From NCBI RefSeq assembly GCF_902497775.2, contig NZ_OZ024668.1, positions 3,518,326 through 3,582,325 of the forward strand: a DNA stretch of 64,000 nt, read 5' to 3'. The position numbers were made by a program, and so were the translations under genes. A model generated the notes under the pieces. It was not told the origin of the DNA, did not search any database, and saw only the letters and a list, made by a program, of their open reading frames with translations. Of the stretch, positions 11,662 to 19,463 are shown piece by piece. The number at the start of each line of letters is the position of its first letter. The stretch's first letter is position 1. This DNA is from Pseudomonas fluorescens (GTDB lineage: Bacteria > Pseudomonadota > Gammaproteobacteria > Pseudomonadales > Pseudomonadaceae).

Positions 11662-11690
11662 CCTGTGGGAGCGGGCTTGACCCGCGATTG
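11662..11690. repeat. REP-type element
   Basis: CCTGTGGGAGCGGGCTTGACCCGCGA is the extragenic palindrome familiar from P. putida-group genomes: GCGGG pairs with CCCGC around TTGA and is preceded by CTGTGGGA. It sits between the gltA terminator and the convergent START-domain gene, the usual position for these elements. Confidence 0.85.
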
Positions 11691-11731
11691 CCCAACAGTT
11701 AACCCAAGCCCGCCAATTACACCAACTGTAC

Positions 11732-12337
11732 TTACGGCTTCTCGGCCTTCGCCTTCAACGCCTTCAAGGTATTGAACGGCGCATCCACCACAAACTTGTT
11801 CGCCACCATCGACGGCACGCTGCCGCCCGGCTCGGTGTGCACCTGGTACGTCACCTCGGTGCCGCCGTCTTTTGGTTGCAACTTCCAGAAACCGTCGACC
11901 TTGGCCACACGGACAAAGCCCTTCTCGTCTGGCAGGTACTTCGGCACACCTTCAAGCTTGCGGGTCAGGCTGCCATCGGCGGCCTCGGTGGTGGTGACAT
12001 GCAGGACCGAATCGCGCGCGGTAACCGGCCACGGGGTGTTGAACTGGGTGTAGGTCCAGCTCTGGTCGCCTTCGGCTTTCAGCAGCCTTTGCGACTTGCA
12101 CTCGTGAATCCAGGCACAGGCGCCGGCAACGTCCTCCTGCAGGGCCCTGACCTTCGCCAGCGGCGCCTTGATAAAGGTTACGCCGCGATAGGCCTTGTAA
12201 TCGGAACCGGCAACCTCACTGAGCTCGACCTTGATCCCGTCTTCGTTCTTGGCTTGCTTCCAGTCTTCGGCGTGAGCCAGCGGCATCAGCACCGCACCCA
12301 GACCCAACACCAGTGCCACTTGCTTAAACGATCCCAT
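11732..12337 (-). CDS. START-domain (lipid-transfer fold) exported protein
   Basis: About 201 residues from the ATG at 12337, which is preceded by AAGGA. A further 20 upstream codons in frame lack a good ribosome site. Residues 1-23 are a signal peptide (MGSFKQVALVLGLGAVLMPLAHAED). The mature part matches bacterial START-domain proteins: EDVAGACAWIHECKSQRLLKAE, NTPWPVTARDSVLHVTT and GFVRVAKVDGFWKLQPKDGGTEVTYQVHTEPGG. START folds hold a hydrophobic ligand in a cavity; the ligand here is unknown and the likely location is the periplasm. It is convergent with gltA and 32 bp from the cysteine-cluster gene. Confidence 0.85.
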   Translation of the reverse strand: MGSFKQVALVLGLGAVLMPLAHAEDWKQAKNEDGIKVELSEVAGSDYKAYRGVTFIKAPLAKVRALQEDVAGACAWIHECKSQRLLKAEGDQSWTYTQFNTPWPVTARDSVLHVTTTEAADGSLTRKLEGVPKYLPDEKGFVRVAKVDGFWKLQPKDGGTEVTYQVHTEPGGSVPSMVANKFVVDAPFNTLKALKAKAEKP

Positions 12338-12369
12338 TCTCTTGTTCCTTATTGTCGAAGATCCGCGTT

Positions 12370-12624
12370 TCAAGCTGCCGTCATTTGCTCCAGCCACCCC
12401 AGAATCCTGATCGCCTCATCGCGGTCGTTGCCGCAGATATCAGCCTCCGCCCTGAAACCACCGCACACCGCCGGACGCTCGGGCTTGCCGAACAAGCCAC
12501 AGAGATTGGCAAGCGACAGGTGCAGGCAGCGCTCACCGGCTGGCTTGCCCTTGGGCATCCCCGGTATCGGCGAGCTGATGGAGGGCGCAATGCAACAGGC
12601 GCCACAACCTTCACGGCAGTTCAT
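12370..12624 (-). CDS. YkgJ-family zinc/iron-chelating cysteine-cluster protein
   Basis: A small 84-residue protein with eight cysteines: Cys3, 7, 10 and 11 in MNCREGCGACC, then Cys33, Cys42, Cys54 and Cys64. This is the pattern of the YkgJ/UPF0153 family, thought to bind a metal ion or cluster; the function is unknown. The conserved sequence IPGMPKGKPAGERCLHL is also typical. It is on the same strand as, and directly upstream of, the START-domain gene. The family call is confident, the role is not. Confidence 0.88.
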   Translation of the reverse strand: MNCREGCGACCIAPSISSPIPGMPKGKPAGERCLHLSLANLCGLFGKPERPAVCGGFRAEADICGNDRDEAIRILGWLEQMTAA

Positions 12625-12751
12625 GACAACAGAATCCTCGGAGTAACAAATGATGAATGAACCCGGATAGTAACCGCTTAAACAGGTGCTTGAAATTGCC
12701 GACAGGATGAAATATCAGCCTGAAAGTGATGACCGAACAGTCAGTTTTGCC

Positions 12752-13228
12752 CTACTGCTTGAACTCGAACTCAATGGCCGCGCCTTCGACATCTTTATTG
12801 CGGCTGTCATTACGCAGTTGCAGCTGCATTTCGTTGCTGATCAGCCGGCCATTGAGCTGGAACGGGCTGTCGGACGGTGGCTTTTCGCCAAACAGATACG
12901 GCAACAAAGGCTTGGGCAGCGGCGCCTGCGCCTGGGTGTCGGGCTTCATCTCCTTGACCAGACCGGAGGGCAGGCTCAGGTCGAGCTTGGTCTTGGGCAA
13001 TGGCTTTGGCGCCGCTTTGGCGTTTTTGCGCGCGCTGCGCTGGTTGGCCTTGGTGGCTGCCTTCTTGCGCACTGGCGGCGTTTTTGCCTGCTTTGGCTTG
13101 GCTGCAGGCTTGGCGCTTTTTGTTGCAGGGGTTTTGCCGGCCGGCGCCGTTTCGGCCACTGCTGCCGAGGCGCAGGCCAAGCCACCGAGCAAACACAGGG
13201 ACAACCCGATACAACGCAACGCTTTCAT
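12752..13228 (-). CDS. Secreted Lys/Ala/Pro-rich protein of unknown function
   Basis: About 158 residues from ATG 13228 (a GTG two codons upstream is also possible). Residues 1-26 are a signal peptide (MKALRCIGLSLCLLGGLACASAAVAET). Residues 27-90 are a low-complexity basic stretch rich in Lys, Ala and Pro (KSAKPAAKPKQAKTPP). The C-terminal 70 residues look folded and include LFGEKPPSDSPFQLNGRL and end GAAIEFEFKQ. I do not recognise a named family. The basic linker suggests contact with an acidic envelope polymer, which is inference only. The gene stands alone between the YkgJ and MocR genes. Confidence 0.7.
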   Translation of the reverse strand: MKALRCIGLSLCLLGGLACASAAVAETAPAGKTPATKSAKPAAKPKQAKTPPVRKKAATKANQRSARKNAKAAPKPLPKTKLDLSLPSGLVKEMKPDTQAQAPLPKPLLPYLFGEKPPSDSPFQLNGRLISNEMQLQLRNDSRNKDVEGAAIEFEFKQ

Positions 13229-13289
13229 AGGCACCGACGATTATCCCTAAAAATGCTTATGCTCCCCGTTCCTGACACGACTGGCAAGT

Positions 13290-14735
13290 CTAGAAAAACG
13301 CGCCCGAGGCCGACTCCTGGCACAACTGGCTGGCCAGCATACCCAGGGTCATCACTGCCCGCTCCGCCTCACGGTTCCACGGGATGCCGCAGTTCAGGCG
13401 AATGCAGTGGTTGAACTGCTCGGTATTACTGAAGATCAGCCCAGGGGCAATACTGATGCCCTGCTGCAAGGCGCGCACATGCAACTCCTGGGTATTGACC
13501 CGCCCCGGCAGGCTGACCCAGAGGATGAAACCGCCGGTGGGCCGGGTCATCTGCGTACCGTCCGGGAAGTGCTGCTGCACGGCCAGCTGGTAGGCGCTGA
13601 GGTTTTTCCGGTATTCCTGACGGATGTAGCGCAGATGCCGGTCGTAACCGCCGTTCTCCAGGTAGGACGCCACCCCCATCTGCGTGACGCTGCAGGCCGA
13701 ATGGGTGGTGAACGTTTGCAGGCGCTGGATTTCAGCCTGGTATTTGCCAGCGACCATCCAGCCGATGCGCACACCAGGCGACAGGGTCTTGGAAAAGCTC
13801 GAGCAATAAATCACCCGCCCCAGCCGATCAAAGGCCTTGAGCGCCTTGGTCTTGCCCTGCTCGAACATCAGCTCGCCATAGATATCGTCTTCGATGATCT
13901 GGATGTCAAAGTCCGAGGCCAGGCGCAACAGCTGCTTCTGGCGGTCCTCGGGAATAGTGCCGCCCAGCGGATTGCTCAGGCGCGCAGTCAGTACCAGCGC
14001 CTTGATCGACCACTGGTTGGCCGCCAGTTGCAGCGCTTCGAGGCTGATGCCGGTGGACGGATCACTGGGGATTTCGATCACTTTCAGCCCGAGCAGGTCG
14101 GCCAGTTGCAGCAAGCCGTAGTAGGTCGGCGACTCGGCGGCGATCAGGTCGCCCGGCCGGGTCAGCACCCGCAGCGACATCTGCAGGGCATCGACACAGC
14201 CATGGGTCACCACCACTTCACTGGGGTCGACCACCACGCCGGCATCGCGCATGCGAATGGCGATCTGCCGGCGCAATGGCTCGAAACCCGGGCTGAACAT
14301 GTAGCTGAAGGCCCGCGGGCTATGAAAACGGGTGACCTTGGCCAACTGCTGGTGGAGCGCGCGCACCGGCAAATAATCGACATGGGGCACCGCCGCGCCA
14401 AAGGGGAACACCCCGTCGCGCCGGGCTTCGGTCAGTACCTGCTGGATGATACTGCTGCGCGTGACCAGGCCGGGGCGCTCGACCCGGGCGATGTCCGGGG
14501 TCTGCGCAGTCAGTGCTGGCGTCTGGTGCACATAGTAGCCGGACTGCGGCCGCGCGCGGATCAGGCCCTGGTCTTCGAGGTTGGCATAGGCCTGCAGCAC
14601 GGTGGCATGACTGACATTGAGCTGCGAGCTCATCTTGCGCACCGACGGCACACGCTCACCTGGCTGATACACACCGCGGCGAATATCTTCGGCCAGTTGC
14701 TGGGCGATGCGCTGGTAGAGCAACAGGTTGGTCAT
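13290..14735 (-). CDS. MocR/PdxR-type regulator (GntR helix-turn-helix fused to aminotransferase fold)
   Basis: 481 residues from ATG 14735. The frame is open 50 codons further, but that part has no family resemblance. Residues 1-70 form a GntR winged helix (LLYQRIAQQLAEDIRRGVYQPGERVPSVRKMSSQLNVSHATVLQAYANLEDQGLI). The rest is a class I aminotransferase-like domain with ESPTYYGLLQ, the DDIYGEL motif and YCSSFSKTLSPGVRIGWM, whose Lys is the probable PLP attachment site. Such proteins are PLP-sensing transcription factors, often of PLP, amino-acid or polyamine metabolism. No target is evident next to it. Confidence 0.92.
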   Translation of the reverse strand: MTNLLLYQRIAQQLAEDIRRGVYQPGERVPSVRKMSSQLNVSHATVLQAYANLEDQGLIRARPQSGYYVHQTPALTAQTPDIARVERPGLVTRSSIIQQVLTEARRDGVFPFGAAVPHVDYLPVRALHQQLAKVTRFHSPRAFSYMFSPGFEPLRRQIAIRMRDAGVVVDPSEVVVTHGCVDALQMSLRVLTRPGDLIAAESPTYYGLLQLADLLGLKVIEIPSDPSTGISLEALQLAANQWSIKALVLTARLSNPLGGTIPEDRQKQLLRLASDFDIQIIEDDIYGELMFEQGKTKALKAFDRLGRVIYCSSFSKTLSPGVRIGWMVAGKYQAEIQRLQTFTTHSACSVTQMGVASYLENGGYDRHLRYIRQEYRKNLSAYQLAVQQHFPDGTQMTRPTGGFILWVSLPGRVNTQELHVRALQQGISIAPGLIFSNTEQFNHCIRLNCGIPWNREAERAVMTLGMLASQLCQESASGAFF

Positions 14736-14912
14736 GATCAGTTCTCGACACGCAGGCAATGTAGTTGTTTTTGTACGGCTGTTTCGGCCAAGAATACCGG
14801 AACAGTTGCGAAGTGTACTGGGACAGATTGCAGAATAGTCGACAATACAGTTGTGTGACAGAGGCGGGGGTGTGCCATTTGTCACAACCAGGGTGGGGAT
14901 GCTGAGGCTGCG

Positions 14913-15044
14913 AGCTTATCCATTCGGTGTGGCGCCGCTGCTGGCCTCTTCCGCCCTTACGGCGGGTCCCTTTTGTTCTTGGCAAAAGTAGGCCGCCGTA
15001 AAGGCGGAAGGGGCCGGCAGCGGCACCACACCGAATGGATAAGC
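14913..15044. repeat. Long imperfect inverted repeat (about 52-bp arms), member of a two-copy family here
   Basis: The left arm starts GCTTATCCATTCGGTGTGGC (14913 on) and the right arm (14992-15044) is its near-exact reverse complement, ending CACACCGAATGGATAAGCC. The arms continue into TTCCGCC/GGCGGAA and GGCGG/CCGCC pairs around a 27-bp loop containing CTTTTGTTCTTGGCAAAAGT. No coding region overlaps it. A shorter relative is at 45667-45705. The 395-bp gap 14736-15130 holds this element, the upstream region of the MocR gene and a terminator, and no gene. Confidence 0.85.
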
Positions 15045-15084
15045 CCGCAGCTTCAAAAACCCAACCCAAGCCCCTGAAGAGCCA

Positions 15085-15117
15085 TAAAAAACCCGGTGAG
15101 GGACACTCACCGGGTTT
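15085..15117 (-). terminator. Intrinsic terminator of the OmpA-lipoprotein operon
   Basis: AAACCCGGTGA and TCACCGGGTTT form an 11-bp perfect stem around a 7-nt loop, followed on the minus strand by a T-rich tract (TTTTTTATGG). It lies 14 bp past the stop of the OmpA-family gene, so it ends the leftward operon. Confidence 0.92.
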
Positions 15118-15130
15118 CTTCATCTATTAC

Positions 15131-15940
15131 TCAGCGCGCCGCGCCAAGCTTGCCCTTCTCGTCGGAGAAGACGATCTCGACCCGACGGTTCTGCGCCCTG
15201 CCCCGCTCCGAGGCGTTAGCCTCGACCGGATACTGGTCGCCGTACCCTTCGACCTGGATGCGTTTTTCATCGACACCCAGATCGATCAACATGTCCGCCA
15301 CCGCCTGAGCCCGATCGCGGGACAGCTTGAGGTTGTCTTCAGGCGCACCGGTGCTGTCGGTATAACCCTCGATACGCACGACGCGCTTAGGGTTAAGTTG
15401 CAGGAACTGCACCAGCTTGAGCACGGTGCGGCTGGCCGAGTTCTTCAGCTCCGCATGCCCGGTATCGAACAGCACGTCGCCCAGGGTCATGACCAGGCCG
15501 CGGTCGCTTTGCTCGGTGGCCAGGCTGACAATCTGCGCCTCAAGCCACTTGCCCTGCTGCTGCACACTGGCGAGCTTGGCTTCGCGCAGGGCCAGTTGCA
15601 GGCGCTGACGCTCGAGCTCGAGTTTGGCCAGGCGCTCCTGATTGAGCAGCAGGTTGCTGTGCTCGCGGGCAATGTCGCTGTAGCGCTGGCTCAGGTAGGC
15701 GTAATGGCGCACATCGGCGCCGGTACCGAAGTAACTGGACAGACGCTCGGCGCGGGCCAGGGACTCACCGGCACGAATCACGTCACGCGGTGCGCTGCGC
15801 AAGACGTCGGAGTCGTCCTTGACCGTCTGGAACTTGGCCGTGGCTTCATCCAGCGCCGTCTCGCTACGCTGGCTGGCGCAGCCCTGCAGGCCAACCACGC
15901 CGAGCAACAACAGTGCCGCCAAAGGTTTGATCGAACTCAC
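15131..15940 (-). CDS. OmpA-family peptidoglycan-associated lipoprotein
   Basis: 269 residues. A lipoprotein signal (KPLAALLLLGVVGLQGC, acylated Cys21) anchors it to the outer membrane. Residues about 25-150 are helical and resemble a DUF4398/coiled-coil stalk (LLLNQERLAKLELERQRLQ). The C-terminal OmpA domain has DVLFDTGHAELKNSA, IEGYTDSTGAPEDNLKLSRDRAQAV and GYGDQYPVEANASERGRAQNRRVEI, which bind peptidoglycan non-covalently. It overlaps the DUF4398 gene by ATGA, indicating translational coupling. The probable role is envelope tethering. Confidence 0.92.
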   Translation of the reverse strand: MSSIKPLAALLLLGVVGLQGCASQRSETALDEATAKFQTVKDDSDVLRSAPRDVIRAGESLARAERLSSYFGTGADVRHYAYLSQRYSDIAREHSNLLLNQERLAKLELERQRLQLALREAKLASVQQQGKWLEAQIVSLATEQSDRGLVMTLGDVLFDTGHAELKNSASRTVLKLVQFLQLNPKRVVRIEGYTDSTGAPEDNLKLSRDRAQAVADMLIDLGVDEKRIQVEGYGDQYPVEANASERGRAQNRRVEIVFSDEKGKLGAAR

Positions 15941-16290
15941 CGCTGCTCTCCCAACTGTTTACGCAGGCGATTGACCCGCGACTGCAGCAAGTCCAGCTGC
16001 TCCTTGCTCTTGACCGTGAGCACCCGTGCCTCGGCCAGGCGCGCGTCCAGCTCGGCCTGCTCCGCGCGCATGCGCGCGTCACGGTAGGACTCGCTGGTCA
16101 TGTTGGCACGGGCCCGGGCCAGTTTGTCTTCAGCCAGCTTCAGCTCTGCCACTTCGTCGGTGGCACCCACCGCCTTGGCCTGCTCCAGTGCCTGCTCGGA
16201 CAGGCGCAGCTGTTCATTGGGGGCCGGGTCATTGGCACATCCGGCCAGGGCCAGCAGCGCCAGAACGGCGAATAGTGAATGAGTTCTCAC
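15937..16290 (-). CDS. DUF4398 small lipoprotein
   Basis: 117 residues. Signal peptide with lipobox LALAGC (acylated Cys about residue 18), then an almost wholly helical, charged sequence (LRLSEQALEQAKAVGATDEVAELKLAEDKL and similar) characteristic of DUF4398. These proteins are usually found next to an OmpA-domain lipoprotein, as here, where the two genes overlap by 4 bp. It probably forms a coiled-coil partner in the periplasm; the molecular role is unknown. It starts 9 bp after the solute-binding-protein gene. Confidence 0.88.
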   Translation of the reverse strand: MRTHSLFAVLALLALAGCANDPAPNEQLRLSEQALEQAKAVGATDEVAELKLAEDKLARARANMTSESYRDARMRAEQAELDARLAEARVLTVKSKEQLDLLQSRVNRLRKQLGEQR

Positions 16291-16299
16291 GCAATCTTC

Positions 16300-17124
16300 C
16301 TACTGTTTAGGGGCATCCAGCGGCGCCTGCATCTGCGCTTTCCAGCGTTCGACATTATGTTGCAGTACCGCCTGGGACACGCCGGAGGCCGGCAATTCTG
16401 TCAGCTTTTTTGCCAGTTGTCCGCGCAACCAGGCGTCATTGCATGCCGAATTATGCGACAGCGCCAGGTACAGGCCCGGACGGTCCAGGGGCAAGCCACG
16501 GGCAATCAGCTCGTTGCTCATGCCCAGAGCCTGAGCCATGGCCATCCCGGCGTAGCGCCCGGCCAGCACATAGTCGACCTGGCCGAGCAGCAACTTCTGG
16601 AAGGCCTGGGTCAGGTTCTGTGACCGCGCCAGCTGCAGCTGACTCTTGGCGTAGGCGGTAAATTCGGGGGTCAGGCGCGCCTTTTCCGAGACGCTGCCTC
16701 GATGTTCATGCAAATCGGCCAGGGTGTTATAGACCAACGGCGAATCGTGACGGGTCCAGACCACGTATTCGTTGCTCAGCAACGAGGGGTGGACAAAGTC
16801 GACCGTGGTCAGCTCGGCCACCGCAAAGGGCGAATCGATCAGCAGGTCGACGCGACCGCTGCGCACCTCCTCCAGGGCCTGGCTGCGGCTGCCGCTGTCG
16901 AGGATTTCAACCTTCAGGCCCAGCTCGCTGGCAACCTGCTTGAACAGGTCGACGTTGGCCCCCATCAGGTGCTTGGGATCTTGCGGGTCGCGCCAGGAGT
17001 AAGGCGGGGCATCCGGACTGCCGGTGGCTACCAGCCGCTCACACTTCCCTGCCGCCCAGGTTTGCAACGGCATCAGTACCGCAGCGAACACCAGCGCCGT
17101 GTTTATCCGGCCACGCCATCCCAT
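16300..17124 (-). CDS. Periplasmic family 3 solute-binding-like protein
   Basis: 274 residues from ATG 17124, which has GAGGAG 7 nt upstream; the upstream open frame is the etf terminator region and is not coding. The signal peptide runs to about residue 25 (LMPLQTWAAG). Family 3 SBP features: ATGSPDAPPYSWRDPQDPKHLMGANVDLFKQVASELGLKVE, GRVDLLIDSPFAVAE and LLGQVDYVLAGRYAG. No permease genes adjoin; instead it leads two lipoprotein genes. It may therefore be a ligand sensor or an orphan binding protein rather than part of an ABC importer. The ligand is unknown. Confidence 0.85.
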   Translation of the reverse strand: MGWRGRINTALVFAAVLMPLQTWAAGKCERLVATGSPDAPPYSWRDPQDPKHLMGANVDLFKQVASELGLKVEILDSGSRSQALEEVRSGRVDLLIDSPFAVAELTTVDFVHPSLLSNEYVVWTRHDSPLVYNTLADLHEHRGSVSEKARLTPEFTAYAKSQLQLARSQNLTQAFQKLLLGQVDYVLAGRYAGMAMAQALGMSNELIARGLPLDRPGLYLALSHNSACNDAWLRGQLAKKLTELPASGVSQAVLQHNVERWKAQMQAPLDAPKQ

Positions 17125-17155
17125 GCAACGACTCCTCAACTTTCTTACCCTGAAT

Positions 17156-17220
17156 GAAAAAGCCCGATCCGCCGGGCTGTGCAAGGCTGGCCTGCACAGC
17201 CCGGACGGACCGGGCTCTTT
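17156..17220 (-). terminator. Intrinsic terminator of etfBA
   Basis: Two arms of about 23 nt (AGCCCG.TCCG.CCGGGCTGTGCA and its complement, with one bulge) flank a 9-nt loop, followed by TTTTTC on the minus strand. It begins 20 bp after the etfA stop codon and lies ahead of the solute-binding-protein gene, separating the two leftward units. Confidence 0.92.
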
Positions 17221-17239
17221 TATAAGTGAAGCAGCTGGA

Positions 17240-18169
17240 TTAAACCAGCTTCTCCAGCTCAGGGATGGCTTCGAACAGGTCAGCCACCAGGCCGTAATCG
17301 GCCACCTGGAAGATCGGCGCTTCTTCGTCCTTGTTGATCGCAACGATCACTTTGGAGTCTTTCATGCCGGCCAGGTGCTGGATCGCGCCGGAGATACCGA
17401 CGGCGATGTACAGCTGTGGTGCAACGATCTTGCCGGTCTGACCGACCTGCATGTCGTTCGGTACGAAACCTGCGTCGACCGCAGCGCGCGAAGCACCAAC
17501 GGCTGCGCCGAGCTTGTCGGCCAGGGCGTACAGGTGCTTGAAGTTGTCACCGTTCTGCATGCCGCGACCGCCGGAAACGACGATTTTGGCAGCGGTCAGC
17601 TCAGGGCGGTCGGACTTGGCCAGCTCTTCGCCAACGAAGGCCGACTTGCCGGCGTCGTGTGCAGCAGCGACGGCTTCAACAGCAGCCGAACCACCTTCGG
17701 CGGCAACGGCGTCAAAGCCTGTGGCACGTACGGTGATGACCTTGACGGCAGCGTTCGATTGCACGGTGGCAATGGCGTTACCGGCGTAGATTGGACGCTT
17801 GAAGGTGTCAGCCGATTCAACCGAGATGATCTCGGAGATCTGGTCGACGTCCAGCAGCGCGGCAACGCGCGGCAGGATGTTCTTGCCGTTGGAGGTGGCA
17901 GGTGCCAGCACGTGGCTGTAGCCCTTGCCCAGCTCGGCAACCAGCGGCGCGACATTTTCTGGCAGCTGGTGAGCGTAAGCTGCGTTGTCGGCAACCAGAA
18001 CCTTGGCAACGCCGGCGATCTTGGCAGCAGCTTCAGCGACGCCACCGACGTTCTGACCTGCGACCAGCACGTGGATGTCACCACCGATCTTGGCGGCAGC
18101 AGCAACAGTGTTCAGGGTGGCCGGGGCAACGGCACCGTTTTCGTGTTCAGCGATAACCAGGATAGTCAT
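17240..18169 (-). CDS. etfA: Electron transfer flavoprotein alpha subunit
   Basis: FAD-binding subunit of the ETF heterodimer, which collects electrons from acyl-CoA and other dehydrogenases and passes them to ETF-quinone oxidoreductase. 309 residues beginning [12 protein letters not shown]. The C-terminal FAD domain has [72 protein letters not shown] and [19 protein letters not shown], read here in segments. Its start codon abuts the etfB stop with no gap, so the two are translated together. Confidence 0.97.
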   Translation of the reverse strand: MTILVIAEHENGAVAPATLNTVAAAAKIGGDIHVLVAGQNVGGVAEAAAKIAGVAKVLVADNAAYAHQLPENVAPLVAELGKGYSHVLAPATSNGKNILPRVAALLDVDQISEIISVESADTFKRPIYAGNAIATVQSNAAVKVITVRATGFDAVAAEGGSAAVEAVAAAHDAGKSAFVGEELAKSDRPELTAAKIVVSGGRGMQNGDNFKHLYALADKLGAAVGASRAAVDAGFVPNDMQVGQTGKIVAPQLYIAVGISGAIQHLAGMKDSKVIVAINKDEEAPIFQVADYGLVADLFEAIPELEKLV

Positions 18170-18919
18170 TTAGATTACCTTCGCCTCGTTCTTCAGTTTC
18201 TCGACCAGTTCAGCAACCGACTTGACCTTGATACCGGCGCTGCGGGCAGCCGGCGCTTCGACTTTCAGGGTCTTGTTGGTGGAGGCGGTGGAAACGCCCA
18301 GCGCATCTGGAGTAACGGTCTCCAGCGGCTTCTTCTTGGCCTTCATGATGTTCGGCAGCGACGCGTAGCGTGGCTCGTTCAGGCGCAGGTCGGTGGTGAC
18401 GATGGCTGGCAGGTTCAGCGCAACGGTCTGCAGGCCGCCGTCGATTTCACGGGTGACGTTGACCTTGTCGCCAGCAACTTCAACCTTGGAGGCGAAGGTG
18501 CCCTGGGCGTAACCGCTCAGCGCAGCCAGCATCTGGCCGGTCTGGTTGTTGTCGCTGTCGATGGCTTGCTTGCCAAGGATCACCAGCTGCGGTTGCTCTT
18601 TGTCGACCACTGCCTTGAGCAGCTTGGCCACGGCCAGCGAAGTCAGCTCTTCAGCCGATTCGACCAGAATGGCGCGGTCGGCACCCAGTGCCAGGGCAGT
18701 ACGCAGTTGCTCCTGGGCAGTGGCCGGGCCGACGGTAACGACGACGATCTCGCTCGCAACGCCCTTCTCTTTCAGGCGTACGGCTTCTTCTACGGCGATT
18801 TCGCAGAAGGGGTTCATGGACATCTTGACGTTAGCAAGGTCGACGCCGGAGTTGTCCGCCTTGACGCGAACCTTGACGTTATAGTCGACCACTCGTTTGA
18901 CAGCTACAAGAACCTTCAT
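18170..18919 (-). CDS. etfB: Electron transfer flavoprotein beta subunit
   Basis: AMP-binding subunit of ETF. 249 residues from ATG 18919 ([20 protein letters not shown]), which has AGGA 5 nt upstream; 15 earlier in-frame codons are not part of the family. Typical motifs are [19 protein letters not shown] and [21 protein letters not shown], the ETF-beta signature. First gene of etfBA, divergent from etfQO. The gap 18920-19463 (544 bp) holds the promoters for both directions; the short open frames inside it look spurious. Confidence 0.97.
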   Translation of the reverse strand: MKVLVAVKRVVDYNVKVRVKADNSGVDLANVKMSMNPFCEIAVEEAVRLKEKGVASEIVVVTVGPATAQEQLRTALALGADRAILVESAEELTSLAVAKLLKAVVDKEQPQLVILGKQAIDSDNNQTGQMLAALSGYAQGTFASKVEVAGDKVNVTREIDGGLQTVALNLPAIVTTDLRLNEPRYASLPNIMKAKKKPLETVTPDALGVSTASTNKTLKVEAPAARSAGIKVKSVAELVEKLKNEAKVI

Positions 18920-19295
18920 GGATTCCTCGTTACTCTCCGGTGAAAAGAATGTCGCCTGGGGCAAACCCGGCGATTGCGCGTGGGTACAAGGGCACCTCTA
19001 AAAACGATCACAGGTGGACGAATTTAACCCTGACCCAGCAGTCTCGATTCGGCCTGTCAGTTGCAAAACCCGTGGGTCATTATTTGTCGTGGCGTGTAAA
19101 CTCCACTACAAAGCGGGTTATGGCGTAACTGCCCTGCTTTTCGCCTGGTTTTTAGGGGTGCTCCTGCATCCGACGGTCAGCCTACGGCGAGCGCAAAACC
19201 GCTCGTATCTTGACCGTAACGCCCAATCCGGTCAATACGGCAAACCGGTCAGCTTCAAGCCGCGCTTCTTTGATTTTACTGGCCTGCGGCAAATT

Positions 19296-19309
19296 CAAAC
19301 AAACGTTTG
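19296..19309. promoter_or_regulatory. PsrA-type operator upstream of etfQO
   Basis: CAAAC-N4-GTTTG at 19296-19309 matches the described PsrA half-site arrangement, and the core ACAAACGTTTGT (19299-19310) is a perfect 12-bp palindrome. It ends 2 bp before the -35 box of the etfQO promoter, where a bound repressor would block polymerase. PsrA is a fatty-acid-responsive TetR regulator whose Pseudomonas regulon includes beta-oxidation and, as I recall, etf genes. The match is by eye; binding is inferred. Confidence 0.7.
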
Positions 19310-19311
19310 TA

Positions 19312-19340
19312 TTGGACCCCGCGAGTGGTGTAGATATAAT
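19312..19340 (+). promoter_or_regulatory. Sigma-70 promoter of etfQO
   Basis: TTGGAC (19312-19317) and a perfect TATAAT (19335-19340) with 17-bp spacing, 124 bp before the etfQO start codon. The operator-like palindrome immediately upstream suggests regulated rather than constitutive use. Confidence 0.85.
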
Positions 19341-19463
19341 GCGCGGCCAAGAGAAAGCGGTGTAGTCCGTCATCGCTCGAGCTACAGCCCGAGCGTCTGA
19401 AAAATGACCGCCTGACACCCGCCAACAAAGAAAAACCGATGAGCCTTGAGTAGGAGAGAACCT

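Noticed and set aside
17024..18943. 639-codon plus-strand frame
   Set aside because: Opposite etfA and etfB; Gln/Val/Asp-rich shadow without domains.
19014..19400. Small frame in the etfB-etfQO gap
   Set aside because: No ribosome site, overlaps the etfQO promoter and operator, and the composition is not protein-like.
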